DNA of 64,000 nt from Lepidostoma basale. Its lineage: Eukaryota; Arthropoda; Insecta; Trichoptera; Lepidostomatidae. The stretch spans positions 620,001-684,000 of the forward strand of contig JAHDVF020001252.1 in the NCBI GenBank assembly GCA_022606425.2, written 5' to 3'. Shown here in pieces: positions 46,961 to 56,372 of this stretch (the first letter of the stretch is position 1; each line of letters begins with the position of its first letter). Below the pieces are notes generated by a model that did no database searches, was not told the origin of the DNA, and saw only the letters and a list, made by a program, of their open reading frames with translations. The translations under genes and the position numbers were made by a program.

Positions 46961-47947
46961 ACGTAATAATAATGTTATAAATGCAAACAACGTATAATTT
47001 TAAAATATCAACAATAGACTATCTAATGCATATATTTAATTTTAAGATTTACCAATTGTTTGTATATAATTATGTAACAATAAATATATTATTTGCATAA
47101 CACGGAACAATCTTTTGTGAATGTGTCAAATAAATAAATTATGAAAAAAAATGTCATTGGTTTGTTTAAGCGTTTGATTTATTTTAATAAATATATGACA
47201 AATGAATAAATTTGAATGCTTGTAGAAATATATCATACGCAATACTGTAAAAGCTTGCCATTGTGAATAATGAAGCTGGAAAAAAGGAGTATTATTGTTG
47301 TTGCTTGAATAATGATGAAAAAATCCATATTAAATATTAATAATTAAGAAAAACGTGTTTTGTTTTGGAAGATAACTATTTGAATTATTATTATTTTTTC
47401 CAATTCCAACTGTCGAATCCTGAATTGGTAACTGAAATATTTAAAAGAAATTGAGTGTTTTTACTGAAACTTCGCGGCAAAAATTATACCCTAATGTGGC
47501 CATTGTAGATGCCGTTCGTATAAATGTTAAGATTTGGTCATTTGTCACAATTATTACATTTTCATCATTCTTTTGCCAGTTTCGTGTAAATATAATAAAA
47601 TGATTGACATTTCGAGTTCATGTGAAAAATACTTAAATAATAATTGAATAAAATTAAGTTTTTTTTTTTAACTACTTCCACTTTTGTCTTTATTTCGACA
47701 GCGACCGATTTCGCCTCGACAAACTGGTCTGAAAACATCGTTTTATATTGAATTATTATTTAAAATGAACTTCCATCGAGAGATTCCGGTAAAATCATTC
47801 GATTATATGGAAAATATTAATTTTATCACAACTCTGTGGTCCATAGGGCTTCGAGGATCATTCTCCATTCGACTGTTTTAAAAATAAAACATAGTTTGTG
47901 AAGCAAACACTGTAATGAGTAATGACAATACTTCAGCTAAGTGGTTG
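46961..47947. other. AT-rich, no gene
   Basis: The frame at 47684-47881 is unsupported. 47045-47090 resembles 42660-42710. Confidence 0.45.
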
Positions 47948-48010
47948 ACAAACTGTGGCTCGCGAGCCAAAACGGCTCTTTGACTATTCTAGAGCGGCTC
48001 TTTCAAGAAT
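47948..48010. mobile_element. Possible hAT-type terminus
   Basis: TAAGTGGTTGACAAACTGTG, GCTCGCGAGCC is in the style of hAT ends. An opposite-looking end, TTTGGCGACCACTGG, lies at 49120-49134, but the flanks show no 8-bp duplication. Confidence 0.3.
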
Positions 48011-48261
48011 TTAAAAAAACATGTATTTTTATTGATATGAGCACGAAATGCGAAATATGAGAAGAAACTCAAGTTAACAACAGCAAATATAATTTTGATT
48101 TTCCAAACTTTCAGGAAATGTATAAGATCTTTTACAAAATCAAAATCTTTGATCTAAACGAGACAATGTGTCATGTATAAGATTATTACGAATTGAGACG
48201 GGGGATGATACCATCATAACAAAAAGTTAAAACTTGGGCCATTGGATAAAACTATATTAAA

Positions 48262-48452
48262 TACCTTTTCTTCCTCTTCCTGTGCCATATCAGGTCTCCG
48301 CGGCTTTAGCAATCACTGCCATAAAGACTTATCTGTCTTGCGCCGCCCGGAACAACTCCTCCACCTTATTCTAATCTTTGATGTTGCGCACCCAAGACGT
48401 TTGCCATCGCCCAGGACTACGTCGTCCCTCAATTTTGCCCAATACCGTAAGT
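48262..48452 (-). mobile_element. RTE-C tail fragment
   Basis: TTCTTCCTCTTCC, then GGTCTCCGCGGCTTTAGCAA, TCTTGCGCCGCCCGGAACAA, GGACTACGTCGTCCCTCAAT: the inverse of the xxNVGGT ... GRRGPGRR zone. Joined to an RTE-A' copy in the opposite orientation at about 48453. Confidence 0.75.
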
Positions 48453-48454
48453 TT

Positions 48455-48838
48455 TTTACAATCTCAAATGCCGATATAAGAAAGGAATGTAGAACGGAAG
48501 AAGGTATTATGAACAAAATTATAAAAGGATAGCTCGTTGGTTCTGACATATCGAGCGCATGGATGGAGAAAGAATGGTTAAGAAAGTATACGTTAATTAT
48601 GTAAATGGAATACGGAGTCGAGGCAGACCCAAGAAAACATGGCATGACCAAATTAATCAAATTTTAAGGGTTGGTCATGTCAGAAGCCGGATGAATCGAC
48701 GTGCGTGTATGACTCGCTGTATGAATGTGGAGGAAGCTAGAGAGGTGTGCCAGGATAGAGTAGTGTGGCGGTCCATTCTCTCTGCCTACCCCTACGGGGA
48801 AACGGCGTGGTGGTTTGTTGTTGTTGTTGTATAGCTAA
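48455..48838 (+). mobile_element. RTE-A' tail with UACG hairpin and (GTT)n
   Basis: ISNADIRKECRTEEGIMNKI IKG, then (after a stop and frameshift) MDGERMVKKVYVNYVNGIRS, RGRPKKTWHDQINQILRVGH, RACMTRCMNVEEAREVCQDR, VWRSILSAYPYGETAWW. Hairpin GCC-TAC-CCC-TACG-GGG-AAAC-GGC; end TTGTTGTTGTTGTTG. Confidence 0.88.
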
Positions 48839-49230
48839 TATTTCGAACGCTTAATAGTAAACTGACCGATTATGGTTTAGGTCATAATTGAGTTAACATT
48901 AGGCAGAGGCTTGTGTTAACGCTATCCATCGTTTCGCATTAAAATTAAGTCAAAATTCCATCAATTGACCTCCATTACACTATATCGGTCTTTTTCATTC
49001 GTACGTGTTTTTCGACTGTTTTTGTTAAAACACCGACTCATGTCAGATAGAGCAAAACTTGTTTTTTTGAGTTAAGCCAGTGTTCTTTTAAGCGTGCGAT
49101 TTGTGTCGTTTGACTAATAGGTTTGGCGACCACTGGTCTAGGTAATAACGTTTTATCTACGCATTGGTCCATACTCCAAGACTGCTCTTGAGAACGTTAA
49201 TAAATATTTCGCTGAGGTAATTAGTGTTTT
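48839..49230. other. No gene recognised
   Basis: Unique-looking sequence, apart from the possible hAT end at 49120-49134. Confidence 0.4.
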
Positions 49231-49250
49231 TTTAACAAGCTGTAGATATA

Positions 49251-49282
49251 AAGAGCAAACAGCTTGTTCGCTGTTTGCTCTT
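49251..49282. repeat. Perfect 13-bp hairpin
   Basis: AAGAGCAAACAGC-TTGTTC-GCTGTTTGCTCTT. Loop of six. An overlapping pairing (ACAAGCTG / CAGCTTGT) occurs with 49234-49241. Confidence 0.85.
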
Positions 49283-49500
49283 CCATTCGCGGTTGTCGAA
49301 CCTGCGTTTCTTGGAGGTTATGTCGGAGGCGAGGACACTCTTCAATGAAAAGATAATATTATGCGAATATGCGTACATATTTGTAAAAGAAATGTGACTT
49401 TGACGTGTAGGCCACGACGGAAAAAATAAAATTAACCAAATAACCATCACACCATCCCCCGAAGGGATATGCAGAAATAATCGACCGCCTAGCATACTTA

Positions 49501-49822
49501 TAATAAAAATAATAATCTTCTTCTTCTTCTTCCTCAGCCTATTCCCGTCCACTCCTGGACAAAGGCCTCCCCCATTCGCTTTCATGACACTCTGTCCTGT
49601 GCAGACTGCATCCAGGTTATTCTGACGTGCCTGTTCAGATCATCCTTCCAACTTAGTTGCGGTGGCCCTGCACTTCTCTTCGCCGTCCACGGTCTCCAAG
49701 TCAGCAGTTTTCTTGTCCACTTTTCGACTGAGCTTCTGGCTACGTGACCTGCCATTGCCATTTTAGAGTCGTCACCCGGTGGATGATGTCAGTGACCTTT
49801 GTTTTTTCTCTAGAGAAAAAAT
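49501..49822 (-). mobile_element. Non-LTR LINE tail (family H) with (GAA)n end
   Basis: CTTCTTCTTCTTCTTCC at the left; then CCTATTCCCGTCCACTCCTG and GACAAAGGCCTCCCCCATTC, whose inverse reads MKANGGGLCPGVDGNRLRKK. Further in, the inverse of a TxLETVDGEE and GRSRSQKLSRKVDKK-like stretch. RTE-D-like end. Confidence 0.65.
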
Positions 49823-49825
49823 AGA

Positions 49826-49974
49826 GGAAATAATAATAATAATCAGGCTATTTGTATAGCGCCGTTTTCGTGAATAGCTGAATAGCTCACCTCAAGGGCG
49901 CTTTGACAATGTTTTTAGTCATGAGAGCTGCATGTGACACCAGCAATCAGATAACCGTTGTTATCTGATTGCTG
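49826..49974 (-). mobile_element. L2-like LINE 3' region with hairpin at its 5' end
   Basis: AATAATAATAATAATAATCA, then TATTTGTATAGCGCCGTTTT and CACCTCAAGGGCGCTTTGAC match the inverse 3' UTR of the L2-like LINE at 62880. At the 5' boundary the last 15 bases are inverted-duplicated: CAGCAATCAGATAAC-CGTT-GTTATCTGATTGCTG (49941-49974). ATACTT flanks the composite at 49494-49499 and 49975-49980. Confidence 0.7.
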
Positions 49975-50072
49975 ATACTTCTCTCACTTCCTCAATATTC
50001 ATACATTGTGTCATGCACACCCGTCAATTTCTCCGACTTTTCACGTGGCCGACATTTAAGATCTTATTAATA

Positions 50073-51359
50073 TTAGGTCCTTACATATGAAATTGGCGTT
50101 TTGTATGGGAGGAACATAAAGTTGATTTTTTTTAAATAAAATATATTTATTTAATCAAAGTATGTGCCATTGCTATCTATGTACTTTTGCCATCTCATAG
50201 GTAGTTCATCGATCCCTTTACTAAAAAAACCATTCGGACGGGAATCAATAAAATCTTTGAAGTCGGTTTGGACTGCCCCATCGGAGTTGAATTTTTTCCC
50301 TTGCAAGAAGTTATCCAAATTTCGAAAAAATAGTAATCTGTTGGGGCAAGGTCCGGAGAGTACGGTGGATGTCTTAGACATTCCAATTGAAGCTCTTCTA
50401 ATTTGGTAGCCGTCTGTTGTGCAGTGTGTGGTCTAGCGTTATCATGAAGCAGCAGTGGCCTAGAGCGATTAACCAGCCTCGGTTGTTTAGCAGCTAGCTT
50501 TTCCATCATGGTTTACAGTTGCTGACAAAAGACATCTGCCGTAATCGTCTGGCCAGATTTAAGAAAGCTGTAGTGAACGACACCAGCACTAGTCCACCAA
50601 ACGCTCACAAGTAACTTTTTTGGAGCCAAGTTTCGCTTGGGGCATGGTTTGGCTGGTTCGGCAGGGTTCAGCCATTGCGATGAGCGCTTCCGATTATCAT
50701 ACAGGATCCACTTTTCATCACAGGTAATGATTCGATTCAAAATCCCTTCATTTATTGTGCTTGTTGAGTAATGCAACGCAGCAGTCAACGCGCGTTTGCT
50801 GATTTGCTTCACTCAATTCGTGAGGTACCCACCTTTCAAGCTTTTTCACCTTCCCAATTTGCTTCAAGTGGATTAAAACAGTTTTATCACAAACACCGCA
50901 GCCTGCAGCTAACTCGGACGTGGTTTGCGATGGATCCGCTTCCACAATAGCCTTCAATTCTTCATTATCAACTTTGGTCTCCGGCCGTCCACGGGGCTTG
51001 TTCTGCAGGTCGAAATTTCCAGAACGAAAACGTTGGAACCAAAAACGCACTGTGTTTTCTTTTGCGGCACCGTCGCCGTACACATCATTAATCCTTCGAG
51101 CCGTTTCTGCAGCACTGGTGCCACGGTGGAACTCGTACTCGTAAATAACGCGATATTTCAAGTTTTCCATTTTGTAAACTGAGTGACGCAAAGAAAAAAA
51201 ACAATTGAGGAAAAAACAAATGAATTATAATTTTCGAAACACAAATACTTGAGTAAATAGCTGTATAAATTTGAATTTGGAATTCTTAACCAAAGAGAAG
51301 ATATTTGAGATCAAAGTTGCCAGTACGGCAAAACGCCAATTTCATATGTAAGGACCTAA
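50073..51359 (-). mobile_element. Complete mariner element (copy 2)
   Basis: 1287 bp with perfect 31-bp terminal inverted repeats (TTAGGTCCTTACATATGAAA...; 50073-50103 and 51329-51359) and the expected TA target duplication on both sides (50071-50072; 51360-51361). It is inserted inside an RTE-A copy. The ends look mobilisable, although its own transposase is broken. Confidence 0.96.
50151..51191 (-). pseudogene. Mariner transposase pseudogene (copy 2)
   Basis: Full family length (~346 codons). From 51191: MRHSVYKMENLKYRVIYEYE, HTH region FHRGTSAAETARRINDVYG, second HTH TTSELAAGCGVCDKTVLIHL, linker WVPHEL, catalytic Asp in ITCDEKWILYDN (~155), second in LLLHDNARPH, third in SPDLAPTDYYFF (D,D34D), end WQKYIDSNGTYFD. 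Lesions: a one-base insertion near 50753, CAA-to-TAA at about 50514, and loss of one T in the YYFF codons near 50326. Confidence 0.95.
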
Positions 51360-51394
51360 TATATATATTTTTTTTATTGTTTGCAACAATTTTT

Positions 51395-51606
51395 TTCAAC
51401 CCAATTACTGTATACATTTGGTTTTTAGATATTATATTGATTCTCGTAACATGTGATAGGTAGCTAATCTATTGCCATTTTATTGTCACGTGAATTCTAT
51501 ACCACACCAAAGACAGTGTGACAATCACACTGCCGTCGCCAGGAATCGAACCCGGGACCTTCGGTATGGCAGTCAGAGCTCTTACTACTCTGCCACGAAG
51601 ATCGTC
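51395..51606 (-). repeat. SINE-t, full copy
   Basis: Inverse of body and head: ACCCAATTACTGTATACATT, AGGTAGCTAATCTATTGCCA, box B inverse GGAATCGAACC, box A inverse CCACTCTGCCA variant (TACTCTGCCACG). Inserted between the mariner and the last RTE-A piece. Confidence 0.85.
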
Positions 51607-51795
51607 TAATCTGATTGATTTGATCGTGTCACAATTTCTTTCATTATTTTGTTCATAACACTTTCATTAAAACTGCATTCACTTCTTATATTTTTTTGCA
51701 TATGACACTCTATCATTAACAGATTTACCACACGTCCGTTTAAGACATCTAATTGCTACTGTAATTATTCTATTCTCATCTTTCACGGAAAAAAT

Positions 51796-51950
51796 ATATA
51801 AAGAAAATTTCAAAATATAAGTTTCGTTTATTTTTTTTAATTTATTAAGCTGACAGCTCAAGACGGCGTGAAGCTGGCAGAAGGCAAACGTCTTAAACGC
51901 CAACAACATTAGAGACTGAACTGGAATTAGGAGCAACCATTTTGGGACAA
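51796..51950. other. Spacer
   Basis: Nothing recognised; the 85-residue minus frame is unsupported. Confidence 0.4.
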
Positions 51951-51954
51951 CCTT

Positions 51955-52068
51955 TAGCTACCCCTCATGTATTTGTTTCTTGCGTTGTCCAGTCTTATGA
52001 CGTCTCAAAATTCTCCTCTCTTGGGGTTCGTGAACTATTTTACAGTTTTCAGTCCAACACTCTGCTCC
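51955..52068 (-). mobile_element. Non-LTR LINE fragment
   Basis: The minus strand reads LHGAECWTENCKIVHEPQER, RILRRHKTGQRKKQIHEG. xYGAECWTxxxxxxxxxxxRILR is the block just before the tail of RTE-type ORFs. Joined directly to the RTE-A copy that follows. Confidence 0.55.
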
Positions 52069-52069
52069 A

Positions 52070-52668
52070 TGGAGAAAGACATCGAAAGAAGGGTTGGTAT
52101 TGGGAATAAAATAAATGGCGCACTCAAAGTGAACTGCAAATAGAAATATATCCACAGAAGCAAAGATGGCAGTACACAATGGAGTTCTAGTGCCAACCCT
52201 CATGTATGGAAGTGAAGCTTGGAGCTGGCAAAATAAGGATGAAAGCAGGATAAACGCCGTAGAAATGAGATCACTAAGAAGAATGTGAAAACGTTGTATG
52301 ATAGAATACCGAACGATAAAATTAGAAAGAAATATAAGGCAGATGACAGATGAAAAAAGGATCCCTGAGATGGTTTGGACATATGGAACGAATGGATGAG
52401 AGTAGAATGGTTGAAAAGTTGTACACAAGCAGCGGGAGTGGAAAAAGAAGCCGAGGACGACCGAGGAAAACATGGCATGACCAAATTAATCAATTACTAA
52501 AAGGCGGTCACATTCGAAGTCAGAATAATCGACTACGTGCATGGTACGATGTATGAATGTAGAGAAACACCGAGAGGTATGCCAGAACAGAACATTGTGG
52601 CGATCCATCCTCTCTGCCTACGCCTCTGGGGAAATGGCGTGATGGTTAGTTAGTTAGTTAGTCACTCT
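52070..52668 (+). mobile_element. RTE-A copy
   Basis: ACATCGAAAGAAGGGTTGGT (DIERRVGxG), ATGGCAGTACACAATGGAGT (MAVHNGVL), GGATAAACGCCGTAGAAATG, then KKGSLRWFGHMERMDESRMV, RSRGRPRKTWHDQINQLLKG and (TTAG)n at 52650-52665. Several deletions; hairpin zone CCTCTGGGG. Confidence 0.82.
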
Positions 52669-52994
52669 TCTCCATATAGCACGGGGGGGCCTCCCTGCAG
52701 CCAACAATTTTAATTTAAAACCTAATATTAGTTCCTTAATCATCTGCATATACAAATATTAGCATGGTGTAATTAGTAATCACTATTAGGATGTATAATA
52801 AACTTTGAGTCATCTAATTTAGCAAGAGTATTATTTCTAATAATTGCAGATATTATAAAGAGCTCAACACATTCGTGGCAGATGCTAGATTCAAGGTTAA
52901 TCATGATAAGATGCCATCATTTGAATCAAAGATTCGCAAACATTATTTCATTAGTCGCCCCCTTTTTAAAAATACATTTCGTCATATTACCTAT
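52669..52994. other. No gene recognised
   Basis: AT-rich with a short G run (GCACGGGGGGGCC). Nothing supported. Confidence 0.4.
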
Positions 52995-53375
52995 TTTAGG
53001 ATGATAGCAGGCAAGACACTGAGAGATCGTGTGAGAAATACAAAAATAAGAGAGATATGTGAGGCTGAGGATATTATAAGATGGAGTAGACAGCAAAGGA
53101 GGGAATGGTACATGGTCATGTTCAAATAATGGACACCACCAGACTCCCTTACATTATTTATTCTATATACGCCATACTTTGGGTTGCTATGATGCTTTAT
53201 TTCTCTTTTTCTTTTTTATATACTTTGTATATATAACACTAACATTACACTATATAATCAGCCTCACGGGACGTGTCCTCGTGGAAGACCTCCTAAAAGA
53301 TGTATGGACAGATGGGAATTCACCTTACAGGAGGAGCAACCCTCTGAAGAACAGACCATAAAGAAGTAGAAGAAG
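52995..53375 (+). mobile_element. RTE-B copy with a small insertion
   Basis: MIAGKTLRDRVRNTKIREIC, EDIIRWSRQQRREWYMVMFK, GACACCACCAGACTCCCTTA; interrupted 53158-53246; then ATCAGCCTCACGGGACGTGT, CGTGGAAGACCTCCTAAAAG and CATAAAGAAGTAGAAGAAG. ACATTA occurs at both sides of the insertion. Confidence 0.82.
53158..53246 (-). mobile_element. Short insertion carrying the family 3 end
   Basis: The minus strand reads GTTAGTGTTATATATACAAA, GTATATAAAAAAG, the same 3' end that follows the hammerhead-like motifs at 25844 and 44839. ACATTA flanks suggest a 6-bp duplication. Confidence 0.55.
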
Positions 53376-53454
53376 CTGTTTTTCAATCTGTAATTTGTAT
53401 CAAATACTTCTATCTTAAATGATTATCCAATAGATCTTTTCTTATTCGTGTGTC

Positions 53455-53705
53455 ATGTCGGGTTCCCTCGACTATCACTTGAGTACATATACTTGTATTG
53501 TGCAGTTCTAATCAGCGCCTCGACTGTTCTTATCCCCGTCCAATCAAGTATGTTCCGGAGCCAGGAGATGCCTTCTTCCTACACCTCGATGATTCTCTAT
53601 TTTAGTATTTATGATTAGGTGCAGCAGCTCGTAATTCTCTCCTCTTAGCACATGCCCCAGGTAGGATACCTTCCGGACCTTGATATCAACCAAGTATTTA
53701 TATAC
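53455..53705 (-). mobile_element. RTE-C-like LINE tail, diverged
   Basis: Inverse of GDIKVRKVSYLGHVLRGE (TCTCCTCTTAGCACATGCCC, AGGTAGGATACCT),with a downstream GRRRHL-like stretch. Frames broken. Confidence 0.6.
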
Positions 53706-53944
53706 ATCTATATTTCTTTAAAACAAAGCCTGAGAATAATTATAAGGGGGAGACGATATGCCAAGGTTTGGGAGGTTTTGCCCTAATCACCGCGCTGGGC
53801 AGGCGGGTTGGTGATAGCAGAGTTTGCCTACTTGTTCCAGTGGCGCTGCTGCCCGTCACTGGTGTTCATTGGTAGTAGTAGTTATCTAGATGGTTATCCC
53901 GCCATCTCTTCGGTCGCCAGGACCTCGTTTGTTAATTAGCAGGA
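53706..53944. other. No gene recognised
   Basis: Includes a GC-rich patch (CACCGCGCTGGGCAGGCGGG, about 53788-53808), probably LINE-derived but not assigned. Confidence 0.35.
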
Positions 53945-54235
53945 TGCACCACGGGCAGGTGAGGTTGACATTTGGCCGGAATACAAGTGGCGATGGGCTG
54001 GCCATATCTGTCGGAGAACCGACGGCCGATGGCGGACACGGGTTCTAGAGTGGAAACCGCGTACAGGATTCCGCAGAGTTGGACGTCCCCCTGCCCGCTG
54101 GACCGACGATCTGGAGAGGATTGCTGGACGTGGATGGATGGGAACGGCAATAGTTAGGGGGTGGTGGCGTGCTTTAGAAGAGGCCTACGTTCAGCAGTGA
54201 ATGACAGACGGCTGATGATGATGATATGCCAAGAT
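53945..54235 (+). pseudogene. RTE-D tail with (GAT)n end
   Basis: A plus-strand frame shifted from the open frame at 53972 reads EYKWRWAGHICRRTDGRWRT, RVLEWKPRTGFRRVGRPPAR, WTDDLERIAGRGWMG, EEAYVQQ, then ACGGCTGATGATGATGAT. Well-preserved GRPPARWTDD block. Confidence 0.85.
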
Positions 54236-54654
54236 TAAAATGTTATATTTCTGATTAATATAATTATCAGTAGGCACACCTGCTAAGAAGTCTAAAGTCT
54301 AAACATTCTTATGAAATAAGAAATAAGGGTTAACTGAACCACAACCAAATCTGAAATTTCCCTTAAAAATAGATTAAATATCTGATGTGGAGAGAATTTG
54401 AAGCCATCAATGCGATGGCGAGGATAACAGGTACCGCGATGATTCAAGTTGAGAACCGCTGATGAAGACAGAAGCTTCCAAGAACTAAATTGCATGCAGT
54501 TATATTAATATTGTAATCGTCGGGCAATTTAATTTGTAATTTTCGCAAGATGTATCTCCGTTTGCTGATATGTGCTGAAATAACAATTATAACACGTGAA
54601 AATAATTAAACGGCAGACTTCTTGCTTATTTGTCTATCGGGAACGATTACGATT
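54236..54654. other. No gene recognised
   Basis: AT-rich. Minus frame 54495-54292 unsupported. Confidence 0.45.
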
Positions 54655-54737
54655 GATACAAACAAACAAACCATCACGCCGTTTCCCCGGTAGGGTAGAC
54701 AGAGAGAATGGACCGCCATATTACTTTATCCTGACAT

Positions 54738-55123
54738 CATCATTTTTTTTGTATACAACAGGTCGCTTGAACCCAATTATTGTATGCAATATGTTTTTAG
54801 CTGATATATTGATTCTCGTGACATGTGATGTAGCTAATTTATCGCCATTTTATTGTCACGAGAATTTATTACCAGACCAAAGACAGTGTAACAATCACAC
54901 TGCCAGCGCCAGGAATCGAACCCGGAACCTTCGGTATGATAGTCAAAGCTCTTACCACTCTGCCACGAAGGTCGCTAAATCATCATCATCAGCCGTCTGT
55001 GCTGAATGTAGGCCTCTCCCAAAGCACGCCACCGCCCCTTATTCATTGCCGCTCCCATCCATCCATCTCCAGCAATCCTCTTCAGATCGTCGGTCCAGCG
55101 GGCAGGGAGACGTCCAACTCGGC
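54738..55123 (-). mobile_element. RTE-D tail inserted with 11-bp TSD, itself hit by a SINE
   Basis: Flanked by exact TATCCTGACAT (54727-54737; 55124-55134). The (GAT)n end is at the left (CATCAT ... AATCATCATCATCAGCCGTC), the body inverse CCCAAAGCACGCCACCGCCC, CAGCGGGCAGGGAGACG. SINE-t lies within its tail repeat. Confidence 0.9.
54743..54974 (-). repeat. SINE-t, innermost element
   Basis: Poly(T), GTATACAACAGGTCGCTTGA, AGCTAATTTATCGCCATTTT, box B inverse GGAATCGAACC, box A inverse CCACTCTGCCA, GAAGGTCG. It lies inside the CAT/ATC repeat of RTE-D, so its own duplication cannot be told apart from the microsatellite. Confidence 0.88.
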
Positions 55124-55639
55124 TATCCTGACATACCTCTCTAGAATTGCTCAAATTTATACAGCGGGTCTACACGCACTTCGGATTTTCTGGCATTTAA
55201 CATGACCGACCTTTAAAATTTGATTTAGTAGGTCATGCCATTCTTCCCTCGGTCTTACTCGACTCCGTAATATATTCACATATACTTTCTTAACCTTTTA
55301 TTTCTTCATCCATGCGTTCCATATGTCTAAACCAACGTAGTGATCCTTTCATAATTTTGTTAATAATTTATTTTTTACCGCTCTTACTTACCCTGTATTC
55401 CTTCCCGATACCAACATTTAAAATTCTAGCATACGTCGTATTAGCACACAAAAGTCTAAGAGATTTCATCTCTAGCGCATTTATTATGTTCTCATCCTTC
55501 TTCTGCCAGTTTTAATAAGGTTGGGAACAGAACTCCATTGTGAACGATAGATAAATAAATGATTCTATATATTCAGGTTGCCTGGGTCATGGTGAAAAAC
55601 AACATATAAAACACGAGTATTTAAATGTTTTAATATTTT

Positions 55640-55885
55640 TATTTTTGGTTCATGTGCTAAAGGAAGAAAAATACCACCTCCTTCGATTGATATTAATGGA
55701 TAAAGTGGAGGGACGTCGGGGAGTTGGTAGAAAGCAGCTGTCTTGGCTGCGGAACATAAAATAATGGACAGCAATGACAAGAATACATAACCTGTTCCAA
55801 GTGGCGTAGGACAGAGATGCCTTTGCTGCTGTGATCGTAAACGTTGAGGGGGACCTGAGACGGCACCGAAAGAAGAAGAATAATA
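55640..55885 (+). mobile_element. RTE-C tail
   Basis: HVLKEEKYHLLRLILMDKVE, GRRGVGRKQLSWLRNIK, then MTRIHNLFQVA, DRDAFAAVIVNVEGD, GAAAGAAGAAGAATAATAA. One stop (TAA at about 55770). Confidence 0.85.
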
Positions 55886-55924
55886 ATTGTATGCGAGTGA
55901 GTTGATTTACCTTGTCTTTATCGA

Positions 55925-56045
55925 TTGTCCCACGTATTCGAGGAAAAGTATCCTTCACTGGTGTGGGTCCTCGAATGGCTGTAGAGTTCAATCCTGGACC
56001 CATAAACTCTGGGACATCAAGAACAGGGGAAGATGTTGGAAGTTT
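55925..56045 (+). repeat. Coding-like segment shared with 5555-5690
   Basis: SIVPRIRGKVSFTGVGP, NPGPINSGTSRTGEDVGSFT. Matches the minus-strand segment at 5555-5690 in frame. It follows an RTE-C tail here and an RTE-B tail there. Unknown protein. Confidence 0.5.
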
Positions 56046-56161
56046 CACTATACTTCAAAGCTTTGTAGAAGACACACAAAACTTTACCATATAAAAATAT
56101 TTAAATATTAAATTATTGATGGTTGAGGTATTAGTTTTGTAAAACTCCATATTAATTTAAT

Positions 56162-56372
56162 AATAGTAAACACGATTGTTTAGTGGTTTTACTTAGATTT
56201 AATTTATATAAATTATATAAATTGTGACAAATTTGTTTCGCCTTGCGAGGGCATCCTCAAACTCCCTCCATTCGTTTGAGAATGCCCTCGCAAGGCGAAA
56301 CAAATTTCTCACAATTTATATAAATTAAATCCAAGTAAAACTACTAAACAATCGTGTTTACTGTTATTTAAA
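56162..56372. repeat. Snapback family 6, near-perfect palindrome
   Basis: Arms ~96-100 bp: GTAAACACGATTGTTTAGTG, ATTTAATTTATATAAATTAT, AAATTTGTTTCGCCTTGCGA, GGGCATCCTCAAAC against their complements ending at TCGTGTTTACTG. The right arm carries TTGAGAA-T-GCC-CTCGCAA-GGC-GAAAC, a hammerhead-like order without a clear GUC. The half copy is at 7570-7665. Confidence 0.85.

Larger units (their letters stand above)
49438..51795 (-). mobile_element. One RTE-A copy in three pieces, with later insertions
   Basis: Pieces: 49438-49500 (3' hairpin zone, CCATCACACCATCCCCCGAA), 49975-50072 (CTTCTCTCACTTCCTCAATA ... GTGGCCGACATTTAAGATCT) and 51606-51795 (TTGATTTGATCGTGTCACAA ... TGACACTCTATCATTAACAG). The third piece lacks its middle. 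Between them sit a (GAA)n LINE tail plus L2-like tail, a complete mariner and a SINE-t. Confidence 0.75.
54655..55565 (-). mobile_element. RTE-A' copy, outer element of a three-level nest
   Basis: Tail AACAAACAAACCATCACGCC at 54660, then ACAGAGAGAATGGACCGCCA to TATCCTGACAT (54727-54737); it resumes at 55124 with TATCCTGACATACCTCTCTA and runs through the inverse of the SLRWFGH and SxxMRSLR zones to TTCTTCTGCCAG (55512). Frames broken. Confidence 0.85.

Noticed and set aside
47948..49134. A single hAT element with ends at 47948 and 49134
   Set aside because: Both ends look hAT-like, but the flanking 8 bases do not match and the first bases differ, so they were not joined.
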